Shown: piece by piece, positions 47,478-57,308 of the stretch | How the letters are laid out: each line of letters opens with the position of its first letter | How positions within the stretch are numbered: position 1 is the first letter of the stretch | Source of the DNA: an uncultured Hyphomicrobiales bacterium | Lineage (GTDB): Bacteria > Pseudomonadota > Alphaproteobacteria > Rhizobiales > TMED25 | Direction: 5' to 3' | Assembly (NCBI GenBank): GCA_905181735.1 | Contig: CAJIYR010000003.1 | Span: forward strand, 1-64,000 | DNA length: 64,000 bases | Notes under the pieces: model-generated | Seen by the model: the letters and a program-made list of their open reading frames with translations, nothing else | Databases searched by the model: none | What the model was told of the DNA's origin: nothing | Made by a program: the position numbers and the translations under genes

Positions 47478-48656
47478 TTATAATGTGACCTTCTTATCTT
47501 TTAGCTCTTGATAAACAAATCCTAATTCCGTTAAAATTTCATACGAATCCTGTCCTAGAAGTGGGGCACTATTTCTAATATCAGGACCATCTTTATTCAT
47601 GAGCACAGGGTTTCTAATAGCTTTTATTTTACCAAGAACATTGTGATCACTTTCAACCACTAGCCCCCTATCTACACTATGTTCACTATTAATTGCCTGT
47701 TCGTAGTTTCTGACATAACCACAAGGAACACCTTCTTTCATTAAAGCTTCTTCCAAATCACTTGCGTTCCATTTGGCTATACCTTCAGAGACAATTGGTA
47801 CAAGAATAATTTCATTCTCTTTACGGCTAGAGTAGGAAGAAAATGCTCTATTACTAATATGTTCTGCACATGATAATACTGTCATTAAACGTTGAAAATG
47901 AAGGTCATTTGGAGCACCTATAGCAATAAATTTTTTATCTTTAGTTTCAAACAATTGATAAGGAGCACTTGCACGGTGAGAATGCCCCATTTGCTCTGGT
48001 ATATTACCTGTAGACAGATATTCTGAAGTTTCCCAAACAGCTGAAGCAATTGAAGCTTCAACAAGAGACACATCTGAGAATCTTCCTTCACCGTGTTTTT
48101 CTTTTCCAACTATAGATGTCAATGTGGCGTAAGTTGCAAACAGAGCTCCAAACATATCAGCGGTTTGAATTCCTGGTCTTACAGGCATTTGTCCTTTTTC
48201 TCCCATTACAGATAATGTGCCAGCAAGGGCTTCTATAATTAAATTAACACCACCTCTATTCTTATGTGGACCCGTCTGACCAAAACCAGATACCGCTGTA
48301 TATACAATGTCAGGTTTAATCTCTTTAATTTTATCGTACCCCAACCCCAACCGATCCATCGCGCCGGGTCGATTATTTTCTAGGAAAACATCACTATTGC
48401 CAACTAACTTAAGAACAACCTCTTTACCTAAATCTGTTTTTAGATCAAGTGCTAAACTCTTTTTATTTCTATTGAGATTAATAAAAGCAGCGCTCTCTCC
48501 GTCTATTATAGGTGGTATAGCTCTAGACATATCACCACTAAGTGATTCTATCTTGATAACTTCAGCTCCCATATCCGCAAGTAACATACCACAAAAAGGT
48601 CCTGCAATAAAATTTGCAAATTCCAAGACTTTGATACCCTCTAGTGGCTTTGTCAT
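47478..48656 (-). CDS. CaiB/BaiF (type III) CoA-transferase family protein
   Basis: 392 aa; PLEGIKVLEFANFIAGPFCGMLLADMGAEVIKIE, FINLNRNKKSLALDLK, VSGFGQTGPHKNRGG. Confidence 0.93.
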   Translation of the reverse strand: MTKPLEGIKVLEFANFIAGPFCGMLLADMGAEVIKIESLSGDMSRAIPPIIDGESAAFINLNRNKKSLALDLKTDLGKEVVLKLVGNSDVFLENNRPGAMDRLGLGYDKIKEIKPDIVYTAVSGFGQTGPHKNRGGVNLIIEALAGTLSVMGEKGQMPVRPGIQTADMFGALFATYATLTSIVGKEKHGEGRFSDVSLVEASIASAVWETSEYLSTGNIPEQMGHSHRASAPYQLFETKDKKFIAIGAPNDLHFQRLMTVLSCAEHISNRAFSSYSSRKENEIILVPIVSEGIAKWNASDLEEALMKEGVPCGYVRNYEQAINSEHSVDRGLVVESDHNVLGKIKAIRNPVLMNKDGPDIRNSAPLLGQDSYEILTELGFVYQELKDKKVTL

Positions 48657-48766
48657 TGAGTATCCTTTTCTTAAAAGTTAATATGTATATTCGAAAAAAC
48701 GAAGATCTAGACTAGATCTGTATAAATTATAATTGGATTATAACACTAAAATTTATAATTTAAAGC

Positions 48767-49558
48767 TTATCCCTCTATTTCATCTCCAATAAGCTCTTCT
48801 GGAGCGATTAAAACCTTCATGTTATCAGTCACAAAAGTAACATCAATTCTCATACCAGCGTCTATAGCTCTCACTAAATCTGTTCCTTCTTCAAATTCAC
48901 GATCTGAAGGTGGAAGTGCAACCAGACGATCTAAATAACCTCTTCTCCAAGCATGTATTGGAACCAATTTATAAATATCGTCACTATCTAACTTTTTTAT
49001 ATCTCGCCTCACATCGATTAACGTGCCGACCTTGCTTCCTTCCAGAGGATAGACAATCCTATCTGAATTCCAGTCTACAATAGCTTTAACAACATCTAAA
49101 TCATCTTTATCACTTTCTAATAAAGGAGCTACCATTGTGGCGACACCAACATCAGAACTACAAAGAGCGTACATTAGCGCTTGCATGTGATAAGGTTTTA
49201 ATTCTGGCATATCATCAGGCACAGCAATAACTACATCATGCGTATAATACCTATCGAATCTATTAACAGTTGCGGCTATCCTTTCGGCTCCAGAATTTGA
49301 TCTATAATTATGGTCTTTTCCAAATTCAGACATATCTGTTTGAACAGTATAGGCACCATGACCTTTCATCTCAGAGGCTTGATCATCAGATATACTGTCA
49401 ACAATAACGCTTCCAATACCAGAATCATTAACCTGCTTAAAAGCATTAACGATAGAAGATTTTTTTTGTACGCCAGGATTGCTTATACCAAGTTCAGAAG
49501 CAACTATTATTAGCGGATTAAATATCATAGAACGATTTTTTTCAAATGCTGGAAACAC
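48767..49558 (-). CDS. KdsB-like (CMP-KDO synthetase fold) protein lacking canonical active-site motifs
   Basis: 263 aa; SGAERIAATVNRFDRYYTHDVVIAVPDDMPELKPYHMQALMYAL and HAWRRGYLDRLVALPPSDREFEEGTDLVRAIDAGMRIDVTFV correspond to KdsB, but the N-terminal PAR..S.RLPGK nucleotide-binding motif is absent. Confidence 0.7.
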   Translation of the reverse strand: MFPAFEKNRSMIFNPLIIVASELGISNPGVQKKSSIVNAFKQVNDSGIGSVIVDSISDDQASEMKGHGAYTVQTDMSEFGKDHNYRSNSGAERIAATVNRFDRYYTHDVVIAVPDDMPELKPYHMQALMYALCSSDVGVATMVAPLLESDKDDLDVVKAIVDWNSDRIVYPLEGSKVGTLIDVRRDIKKLDSDDIYKLVPIHAWRRGYLDRLVALPPSDREFEEGTDLVRAIDAGMRIDVTFVTDNMKVLIAPEELIGDEIEG

Positions 49559-49577
49559 GAACGGAGTTCCTTAAATA

Positions 49578-49623
49578 TTAAGGACATGAGAGCATAGGAT
49601 ATACTCTCATGTCCTTAAATATT
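49578..49623. repeat. Intercistronic perfect inverted repeat (15-bp stem, 11-nt loop)
   Basis: TTAAGGACATGAGAG (49578-49592) / CTCTCATGTCCTTAA (49604-49618), between the M24 stop and the KdsB-like start. Confidence 0.9.
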
Positions 49624-50965
49624 ATTTATTTGGATACCCAAATATCGTTTTATGATGGAATTCACCTGGTCTGTAATCAGCCACAGCTTCTTCCATGTGT
49701 TCCATTTTAGTAAAGACCGATGGACCATCTTTAGTAACAAGAACATTCTCTTCAAGTCTACATGTTTGAGGTAAACCTGCATGACCCGCAAATGTTTCAA
49801 TAGCGAAATACATATTTTCCTTTATTTCTGCAGGATATTTCATTGAATAAGCACGACTCATCCACATTCCTTCATACAATGTAAGGCCAATTGAATGCGC
49901 AAATTGTTGCAATGTAACAGTTCCATATTTATCATCGTCATATACAGGGAATTTTGATACAACATCAGCAGACGTTTTTCCTGGTCGTAAATTTTCAAGT
50001 GCCGCGTACATTGAATCGTATGTTTCGCGATATAAATCAATTTCTTGTTGGCTTAATTTTGCAGCGCATTTGAAAGTACGTACAAAATCAATAAAGTAAC
50101 CGCCTGGTCCGACAGCATTGATATCGATAATCAAAAGATCACCCTGTTGAATTAATTTATCAGTTGCCCATCGTCTATAAGGACTTGTGTTGCCACCAGA
50201 TGCTACAATAATGTCATAAATAATTTCACAACCCCTTGAAAGCATGAACTCATGCACCTTAGCTTCAATTTGTCTTTCTGTTATACCTGGTTTTAGCCAA
50301 TCGTTTTTTACATGCCACATAGCAGCATCACCGATTGAAGCAGACATTTTAAGTTGCTCTATTTCGTCTACCGTCTTAACCACACGAGCTCTAGACATTG
50401 CAGGCCAACCGTTTACTACATTTACTCCGGCTTTCTCCATTGCGTGTAATCCTGGCATATCCAAACCATCTATGCCTATTTTTTCTTTTTCTACGCCATT
50501 CTCTTTTAGAACTTCTAGAACTGAGTTTACCATTTTATCTGCCATTTCACCCACAGCACCTTCAGCCCACTGCCATGTCATAGCTGGACGTACGCGATCT
50601 TTCAACCATGGTAAATCTAACATAGCATTATGCATATCAGATCCAGCTGTTTCGAAAAGAACAGGTTCGCCACCTCTTGGTAAAACCGCATATCTAATAT
50701 TAATATTATATTTCCAGTTACCTTGATAAGAACCCGTAATATATCTAATATTTGCTCCTGCAAATAAAACTAACGCTCCAAGATCATCGGCTTCCATCTC
50801 TTGGCGAGCACGCTCAAGACGTTGACGTCTTAATCTTTCATGATCAACTCTATATTGCCAATCTGCACCGTTTTGACTGTACATACGACGTGGATTTGTG
50901 TGATGTTCTTGTTGAATAAAACCTGTGTCCAAGCCCCATCCTTGTGAAGGATCCATTGGTCCCAT
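49622..50965 (-). CDS. M24 (pita-bread fold) family protein, DddP/creatinase-like clade
   Basis: 447 aa; LLIIDINAVGPGGYFIDFVRTF, FAHSIGLTLYEG, YFAIETFAG, CRLEENVLVTKDG provide the D/D/H/E/E metal-ligand pattern. Confidence 0.85.
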   Translation of the reverse strand: MGPMDPSQGWGLDTGFIQQEHHTNPRRMYSQNGADWQYRVDHERLRRQRLERARQEMEADDLGALVLFAGANIRYITGSYQGNWKYNINIRYAVLPRGGEPVLFETAGSDMHNAMLDLPWLKDRVRPAMTWQWAEGAVGEMADKMVNSVLEVLKENGVEKEKIGIDGLDMPGLHAMEKAGVNVVNGWPAMSRARVVKTVDEIEQLKMSASIGDAAMWHVKNDWLKPGITERQIEAKVHEFMLSRGCEIIYDIIVASGGNTSPYRRWATDKLIQQGDLLIIDINAVGPGGYFIDFVRTFKCAAKLSQQEIDLYRETYDSMYAALENLRPGKTSADVVSKFPVYDDDKYGTVTLQQFAHSIGLTLYEGMWMSRAYSMKYPAEIKENMYFAIETFAGHAGLPQTCRLEENVLVTKDGPSVFTKMEHMEEAVADYRPGEFHHKTIFGYPNK

Positions 50966-51183
50966 TTGATACCTCTTTTAGTTGTTGTATAATTATATTA
51001 ATTTAAAAATTTATAACCTAAATTGTTATTTCCCATTTATTAAGCAATGTTCTAACACATATAACAATAACTTTGCAATCTGATTTGCAAAAATACCCTA
51101 TAAAAATATGAAATTATTTCAAATAACAATAAAACATAGGGTATATCTTCTTATTAATTAATCTTTTACTTAAATATTGACAG

Positions 51184-51260
51184 TGGTGGGCGATCCAGGA
51201 CTCGAACCTGGGACCACTCCGTTATGAGCGGAGGGCTCTAACCAACTGAGCTAATCGCCC
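51184..51260 (-). tRNA. tRNA with CAT anticodon (Ile2 with lysidine, or Met)
   Basis: GGGCGATTAGCTCAGTTGGTTAGAGCCCTCCGCTCATAACGGAGTGGTCCCAGGTTCGAGTCCTGGATCGCCCACCA folds as a complete cloverleaf; encoded CCA; anticodon loop CTCATAA. Confidence 0.95.
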
Positions 51261-51334
51261 AAAGTAAATAACTTATAGTACTTCAATCTTTTGATGTAAA
51301 TAACAATAAATACAAATACAGATATAATTATAAA

Positions 51335-53335
51335 TTAACTATCCAAAAAACTTCTTAATATTCTACTTCTTGATGGATGCTTGAGTTTTCTTAAGGCTTT
51401 AGCTTCAATCTGCCTTATTCTTTCTCTTGTTACAGAAAACTGCTGACCTACTTCTTCGAGAGTATGATCTGTATTCATACCTATCCCAAAACGCATTCTT
51501 AATACTCTCTCTTCACGAGGTGTTAGAGATGCGAGTACCCGTGTCGTGGTATCTCTTAAATTTGCATGTATAGCTGCATCTATAGGTAACACTACATTCT
51601 TATCTTCAATAAAATCACCCAGATGACTATCATCTTCATCACCAACTGGTGTTTCAAGAGAAATAGGTTCTTTCGCAATTTTCATAACCTTTCTAACTTT
51701 ATCTAAAGGCATAGAAAGCTTTTCTGCTAACTCTTCTGGTGTTGGTTCCCTTCCTATCTCATGCAACATTTGTCTTGAAGTCCTTACTATTTTATTGATC
51801 GTTTCAATCATATGAACTGGGATACGAATTGTTCTTGCTTGATCGGCTATTGATCTTGTGATTGCTTGTCTAATCCACCAAGTTGCATAAGTTGAAAACT
51901 TATAACCTCTTCTGTACTCAAATTTTTCAACAGCTTTCATCAGCCCTATATTACCTTCTTGTATAAGATCTAAAAACTGCAAACCGCGGTTAGTATATTT
52001 TTTTGCGATTGATATAACTAATCTCAAATTAGCTTCAACCATTTCTTTTTTTGCTGCGTGAGCTTCTCTCTCTCCTTTCTGCACCATTTGTGCAATTTTT
52101 CTAAATTCATTAATTTCTAGCCCAGCTTCATCAGCAAGATTATAAATCTCATCTCTTAGCTCTTTTATTTGGCTTCTTTCTTTTTGAACTAACTCTTTCC
52201 AGCCCTTACCGGTTAATCTACTTACTCTCCTAACCCAATTTGAATCTATTTCATTTCCTTGATATTGCTTGAGAAATTCATCTCTCTTTACACCGTAACT
52301 CTCACCCAATCGCAATAACTTGCCCTCAAATACCATTAACCGCTTATTTATACTGTATAGCTGGAAAACAAGAGCATCTATCCTGTTGTTATTTAGCGAT
52401 AATTCCTTAACTTCTTGGACCAAATTCGCTTTTAATCTAACAAATTTTCTTTGGTCCACTGATGATAATTTCTTATTATTTAATATATCGTCTTTGTGCT
52501 CAACCTGTAATTTTACTAATTTATTATATTCTTGGGCTATTTTATTAAATCTAGCGGTGACTTGATCAAATAGCTCGGCTTCCATTGCAGCTAAGGAAAC
52601 GTTATTATCAGCATCATCGTCATCTGCTTCCTCTTCATTATTACTCAATATCTTCTGATTTAATGATTCTTCAGTTTCCTCTTCTTCAAGAGGAGATTCA
52701 TCACTAGATTTTGTATCTATATTTTCTTTCTTGTCATCAGAAGCCAAGGCTAGCGATTCCTTTGAATCTGGACCAGTGTATGTAGCTTCTAAATCAATTA
52801 TATCACGTAATAAAATATCACCTTCATTTAACTCGTCTCTCCAAACAATTATAGCCTGAAATGTTAGAGGACTTTCACACAAACCTTGAATCATAGCCTC
52901 TCTTCCAGCCTCAATTCTTTTGGCTATTGCAATTTCACCTTCTCTTGACAATAACTCAACCGTACCCATTTCTCTTAAATACATTCTGACAGGATCATCA
53001 GTACGGTCTATTGATGTAGAGGCAGGTTTGTCTATAGCAACCGGAACACTAGAGGTGGTAGTTGAATCTGATGCAGCCGATTGCTCTTCGGCATCATCAC
53101 TTTCAATCAGATTAATACCCATGTCAGAAAACATAGACATTATATCTTCAATCTGCTCTGACGTAACCTCACTGGAAGGAAGAATTTCATTTAACTCATC
53201 ATATGTAACATAACCTCTTTTTTTACCTAACCTAATCCAACTTTTTACAGATTTATCAGTTAGATCAAGTACTGGTGAATCTTGTTTTTCTTCGTTTCCT
53301 GTTTTTTCTAGTAACTTTTTTTGCTTAACGGCCAT
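51335..53335 (-). CDS. rpoD: RNA polymerase primary sigma factor (sigma-70/RpoD)
   Basis: Region 2 ([42 protein letters not shown]) and 4.2 ([34 protein letters not shown]). The track start is 53350; MAVKQKK at 53335 is more likely. Confidence 0.97.
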   Translation of the reverse strand: MAVKQKKLLEKTGNEEKQDSPVLDLTDKSVKSWIRLGKKRGYVTYDELNEILPSSEVTSEQIEDIMSMFSDMGINLIESDDAEEQSAASDSTTTSSVPVAIDKPASTSIDRTDDPVRMYLREMGTVELLSREGEIAIAKRIEAGREAMIQGLCESPLTFQAIIVWRDELNEGDILLRDIIDLEATYTGPDSKESLALASDDKKENIDTKSSDESPLEEEETEESLNQKILSNNEEEADDDDADNNVSLAAMEAELFDQVTARFNKIAQEYNKLVKLQVEHKDDILNNKKLSSVDQRKFVRLKANLVQEVKELSLNNNRIDALVFQLYSINKRLMVFEGKLLRLGESYGVKRDEFLKQYQGNEIDSNWVRRVSRLTGKGWKELVQKERSQIKELRDEIYNLADEAGLEINEFRKIAQMVQKGEREAHAAKKEMVEANLRLVISIAKKYTNRGLQFLDLIQEGNIGLMKAVEKFEYRRGYKFSTYATWWIRQAITRSIADQARTIRIPVHMIETINKIVRTSRQMLHEIGREPTPEELAEKLSMPLDKVRKVMKIAKEPISLETPVGDEDDSHLGDFIEDKNVVLPIDAAIHANLRDTTTRVLASLTPREERVLRMRFGIGMNTDHTLEEVGQQFSVTRERIRQIEAKALRKLKHPSRSRILRSFLDS

Positions 53336-53436
53336 AAGTATTCGCCTCAATTAACATGTTTTCTATAGTGTATTCAGAATATATGTAGTGCTTATTTTAT
53401 AAGATTTCTATACAGAATGGAATATAATTGAAATTT

Positions 53437-55365
53437 TTAAGGAAGTCGATCTTTATTGGCATCTAACCATTTATCAAGAGATTTATTTTCTCTTTTCGAA
53501 TTTGCACCTTTGGAATAACCTGTAATAAACGCCTCTCTCCCACTAGTGTTTTCCAGAGATAATCTTATGTTTTCTAACCTTATAGCATTGTCTTCTGATG
53601 GAGATTTACTAAATTCTATCTCAGCTTCTTTCAAATCTTTTTCTATTGTCTGCGTTCGTTTCTGTAAATCAATCACATGCTTCCAAGCTAATTCAGTTTC
53701 ATTTATATCAGATTTTATTGATACAAAGGAATCTAAAACCATAATCTTTGATTCATCAAGTTTTCTAAGCTCCTCTTGAAAACCCTGTTCTAATAATTTA
53801 TTTCTTACCTTGTCAGTAGTGATATCTTCATCTAAACAAACAATATCAATAATTCTTTCTCTCATTTTTTCAAATGATGGCCTTGTGAAATTAAAAGACA
53901 AGAATTTATCAGCATTCCTTTTAACAAGCAAAGGATGATTAATAGCTACTAATAAAATTAAATTTTCTCTCTTTTGAATTACACTTTTATCTCCTCTTGC
54001 AAGAGAGTTTTGCTGCAATTCTCTGCTAATTTTTTTTTGCTTTTTATTGTCAGAGCCATATAGCTTACGTGAATTAAAATAATTTTTTGAATTCCAAAAA
54101 CTATAAAGCCTTTTTTGAATTAATGATTTATAGTGTCTTTGAATACCCTTGTCGGTAATAGTTGCAATTAATTCATCAAAATCATTATCAACTTTTGCTC
54201 TTAGTTCCGGGCTATCTGTTGTTAAATCAGTGATTTTAGAATTCCAAAAAACGTCTATTAAAGGTTCTGTTTTAGCAATATATTTCTGTATAATATCAGC
54301 TCCTGAGTCACGAACCATATCATCAGGATCCTTTCCTGGGGGCAAGAATATATAACCCAAAGTAAAACCTGGCTTCAATTTTATAAAAGCAATAGCAATA
54401 GATCTCAAGGCAGCTTTGTATCCTGCTTCATCTCCGTCAAAACACAATATTGGATTTTTTGATATTTTCCATAAATTATCTAATTGCTCTTCTGAAAAAG
54501 AAGTTCCCATTGTTGAAACAGAAGATTTAAAGCCTACCTTGTCTAAAGCAACAACATCCATATATCCTTCAACTACTAATAAATTAGAATTTTGCTGAAT
54601 TTCTTTTCTAGCATTGTAGAAATTATAAATAATATTCTTCTTAATAAATAAATCAGTTTCAGGAGAATTTAAATATTTAGCTTGAGCTTTATCAGAAAGA
54701 TCTCTACCGCCAAATGCAATAACCTTATTTGATTGATCACAAATTGGGAAAACCAATCTATCACGGAATCTTTCGTAATATTCGTTCCTGTCTTCTGATT
54801 TTGCTACTAGTCCAGCGGAGGTAAGCTGCTGATAATTATACCCGATACCAATCAAGTGCTTCATCAGATCATTTTTTCCTGAAGCGTAACCTATTCTAAA
54901 TTTATTAACTTCGTTTTTAGATATTTCTCTTTTAAGAAGATATTGATATGCCCTGCTATTTTTATTAGAGGTTAATTCCCTTTGATAAAAGGTGCATGCT
55001 TTTTCCATTATATCATATATAATTTGTCTTTTTTTATCCTTTATAGGGTCAAAAGACCTACTCTTCGGCAACTCTATACCAGCAACAATCGAAAGTTTTT
55101 CTAGTGCCTCCGGAAAATTTAAACCATCCTTATCCATTATAAATTTATACACATCACCAGAAGCTTTACATCCAAAGCAATGATAAACCCCTTTTTCATT
55201 ATCTAACTTAAAAGAAGCTGTTTTTTCTGAATGAAAAGGACATGATGCCCAATATACACCCTTACTAGCTTGGGTCTTTCTTCTGTCCCATTGTATATAT
55301 TTACCTATTACATCTGATAGTTGTACTTTATTACGTATTTCATCAACTATCCTAGAATTATCCAT
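53437..55365 (-). CDS. dnaG: DNA primase
   Basis: 642 aa; CPFHSEKTASFKLDNEKGVYHCFGC zinc finger; TOPRIM VVEGYMDVVAL, CFDGDEAGYKAA. Confidence 0.96.
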   Translation of the reverse strand: MDNSRIVDEIRNKVQLSDVIGKYIQWDRRKTQASKGVYWASCPFHSEKTASFKLDNEKGVYHCFGCKASGDVYKFIMDKDGLNFPEALEKLSIVAGIELPKSRSFDPIKDKKRQIIYDIMEKACTFYQRELTSNKNSRAYQYLLKREISKNEVNKFRIGYASGKNDLMKHLIGIGYNYQQLTSAGLVAKSEDRNEYYERFRDRLVFPICDQSNKVIAFGGRDLSDKAQAKYLNSPETDLFIKKNIIYNFYNARKEIQQNSNLLVVEGYMDVVALDKVGFKSSVSTMGTSFSEEQLDNLWKISKNPILCFDGDEAGYKAALRSIAIAFIKLKPGFTLGYIFLPPGKDPDDMVRDSGADIIQKYIAKTEPLIDVFWNSKITDLTTDSPELRAKVDNDFDELIATITDKGIQRHYKSLIQKRLYSFWNSKNYFNSRKLYGSDNKKQKKISRELQQNSLARGDKSVIQKRENLILLVAINHPLLVKRNADKFLSFNFTRPSFEKMRERIIDIVCLDEDITTDKVRNKLLEQGFQEELRKLDESKIMVLDSFVSIKSDINETELAWKHVIDLQKRTQTIEKDLKEAEIEFSKSPSEDNAIRLENIRLSLENTSGREAFITGYSKGANSKRENKSLDKWLDANKDRLP

Positions 55366-55404
55366 CTAACCTAAACTCCTAAATCTTATATTTAAAAGAT
55401 TATT

Positions 55405-55863
55405 CTATATTAAAAGTTCTTTAAGCACCTTACCTGCTATAGAAAAATCTACTTGAGACGAATAGTTATTTTTAAGCTCACTCATGCACAAGCCCATATC
55501 TTTGATACTAGATGAATTTGTCTTTCTAACTATTTCCTGACAGATTCTACTTATTTCTTTTTCCGATAACTGCTCTGGAAGAAATTTAGAGATAATTACT
55601 ATCTCTTCGTCTTCCTGTTGAGAAAGATCCAACCTATTACTTTCTTTGTAAATCTCAGAAGATTCTTTTCTTTGTTTGATCATTTTTGATAAAATACCAA
55701 GTATTATGTCATCACCAACACCTTGGTCCTCCCCGCCCGTCCTTGCTTCAATATCTCTGTCTTTAATAGCAGCATTAATCAACCTTAAGGTTGATATATC
55801 TCTTTTTTTCTTCGCAAGCATTGCAGCTTTCAATTTATTATTAATTATTTCTCTTAACGACAT
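55405..55863 (-). CDS. GatB/YqeY domain protein
   Basis: 152 aa; LRLINAAIKDRDIEAR, LSKMIKQRKESSEIY, ISKFLPEQLSEKEI. Confidence 0.9.
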   Translation of the reverse strand: MSLREIINNKLKAAMLAKKKRDISTLRLINAAIKDRDIEARTGGEDQGVGDDIILGILSKMIKQRKESSEIYKESNRLDLSQQEDEEIVIISKFLPEQLSEKEISRICQEIVRKTNSSSIKDMGLCMSELKNNYSSQVDFSIAGKVLKELLI

Positions 55864-56035
55864 TTAGATACCTTTACATTTTGTGAAATAGATATATTTT
55901 CTTCTATTATAACAATTTTTATTACTTTTATAAAATTTATTTTGGAAAAGTATCATTCAGGTGATGAATTTGAATACTCTATCAAATAAATGATATATAC
56001 AATAATAAATGAAATATGAAATAAAATTTTAAACT

Positions 56036-57259
56036 ATGAAAAATACACGAGTAATACATTTAAAAAAAATTGACAAAGCAAGAAATTGGTCTTTGCCAGA
56101 TTCCAATGCTGTCATAGTATTGTCAGACGGAACAATATACAAGGGAATAGGTTGTGGAGCATACGGAACTGTTGCTGCAGAAATATGTTTCAATACGTCT
56201 ATTACTGGTTATCAAGAAATTCTCACCGATCCCTCATACTCAAATCAAATTATAACCTTTACATTTCCTCATATTGGTAATGTTGGCATAAACACAGAAG
56301 ATATTGAAACCGCTAATCCTAATAAAAAGTATAAAGCGGCCGGAGCCATAATACATAGTGCAATAACCACACCTTCAAATTACAGATCGGAAAAAAATCT
56401 TGGTGACTGGATGAAGTCATCTGGAATAATTGGTATCAGTGGGATTGATACCAGAGCTCTTACAAAGAAAATACGAGAAGAAGGTATGCTTAATGCTGTA
56501 ATTTCACATGATAAAGACTGTTTATTTGATTTTGAAAAATTACAGAAAATAGCAAAAGATTGGGATGGCATTGAAGGAAAAGATTTAGCAATTGATGCAA
56601 CTAGTAGCAGTTCTTACACTTGGAATCAAAAATTATGGGAGTGGGGGAATGGATATTATTCTAATAAAAAAATAATTCATAGGATTGCTGTAATCGACTA
56701 TGGTGTAAAGTCAAATATATTAAGAGAACTGTCTAATCTTGATTGTGAAGTTGTTACATTTCCTGCAAACACGAATATCGACAGCATTAACAATTACAAT
56801 CCAGATGGAATAATCTTATCGAACGGCCCTGGCGATCCTTCAGAAACAAGTAAATATAGTATAAATTTAATAAAAGATATTATTGAAAAAAATATTCCTA
56901 TATTAGGAATATGTCTAGGTCATCAATTATTAGCGTTAGCATTGGGTGCAAAAACAAAAAAAATGGTCTTCGGTCATCATGGGGCAAATCACCCTGTAAT
57001 AGATTGCTTAACTAGAAAAGTAGAGATCACATCAATGAACCATGGATTCACTGTAGATAATGATGTGTTGCCGGATAATGTTATAGAAACACATAAATCA
57101 TTATTTGATGGTACTAATTGTGGAATTGCCATTAAAGGTAAACCTATTTTTTCTGTACAATTTCACCCTGAAGCATCACCTGGCCCCCAAGACAGCCATT
57201 ATTTATTCGAAAAATTTATTAACAACATCAAAGAAAAAAAACAAAGAAAAAAAACTTAA
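56036..57259 (+). CDS. carA: Carbamoyl-phosphate synthase small subunit
   Basis: 407 aa; [52 protein letters not shown]. Confidence 0.97.
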   Translation: MKNTRVIHLKKIDKARNWSLPDSNAVIVLSDGTIYKGIGCGAYGTVAAEICFNTSITGYQEILTDPSYSNQIITFTFPHIGNVGINTEDIETANPNKKYKAAGAIIHSAITTPSNYRSEKNLGDWMKSSGIIGISGIDTRALTKKIREEGMLNAVISHDKDCLFDFEKLQKIAKDWDGIEGKDLAIDATSSSSYTWNQKLWEWGNGYYSNKKIIHRIAVIDYGVKSNILRELSNLDCEVVTFPANTNIDSINNYNPDGIILSNGPGDPSETSKYSINLIKDIIEKNIPILGICLGHQLLALALGAKTKKMVFGHHGANHPVIDCLTRKVEITSMNHGFTVDNDVLPDNVIETHKSLFDGTNCGIAIKGKPIFSVQFHPEASPGPQDSHYLFEKFINNIKEKKQRKKT

Positions 57260-57308
57260 CTTATATTATAAAAAGATAAATTATTTTCTTTTGCTGGATG
57301 ATCAAAAA

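Noticed and set aside
50244-50726. 160-aa plus-strand ORF antisense to the M24 gene (and similar antisense ORFs across ligA, ftsZ, mraY, hyuAB, rpoD)
   Set aside because: These are mirror ORFs of strongly supported coding genes, with no family motifs of their own.
49622-50965. Direct annotation of the M24 gene as dddP (DMSP lyase)
   Set aside because: Ligand spacing is DddP-like, but overall sequence is divergent and one metal-site Asp is Asn; evidence is insufficient for a name.
57232-57262. A-homopolymer tracts at the carA 3' end as a programmed frameshift site into carB
   Set aside because: carB has its own canonical start at 57309 and the carA C-terminus is complete; ordinary adjacent genes explain the region.
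57105-57308. N-terminal extension of the carB ORF overlapping carA
   Set aside because: Canonical CarB starts at [16 protein letters not shown] (57309); the extension is the +1 frame of the carA 3' end.
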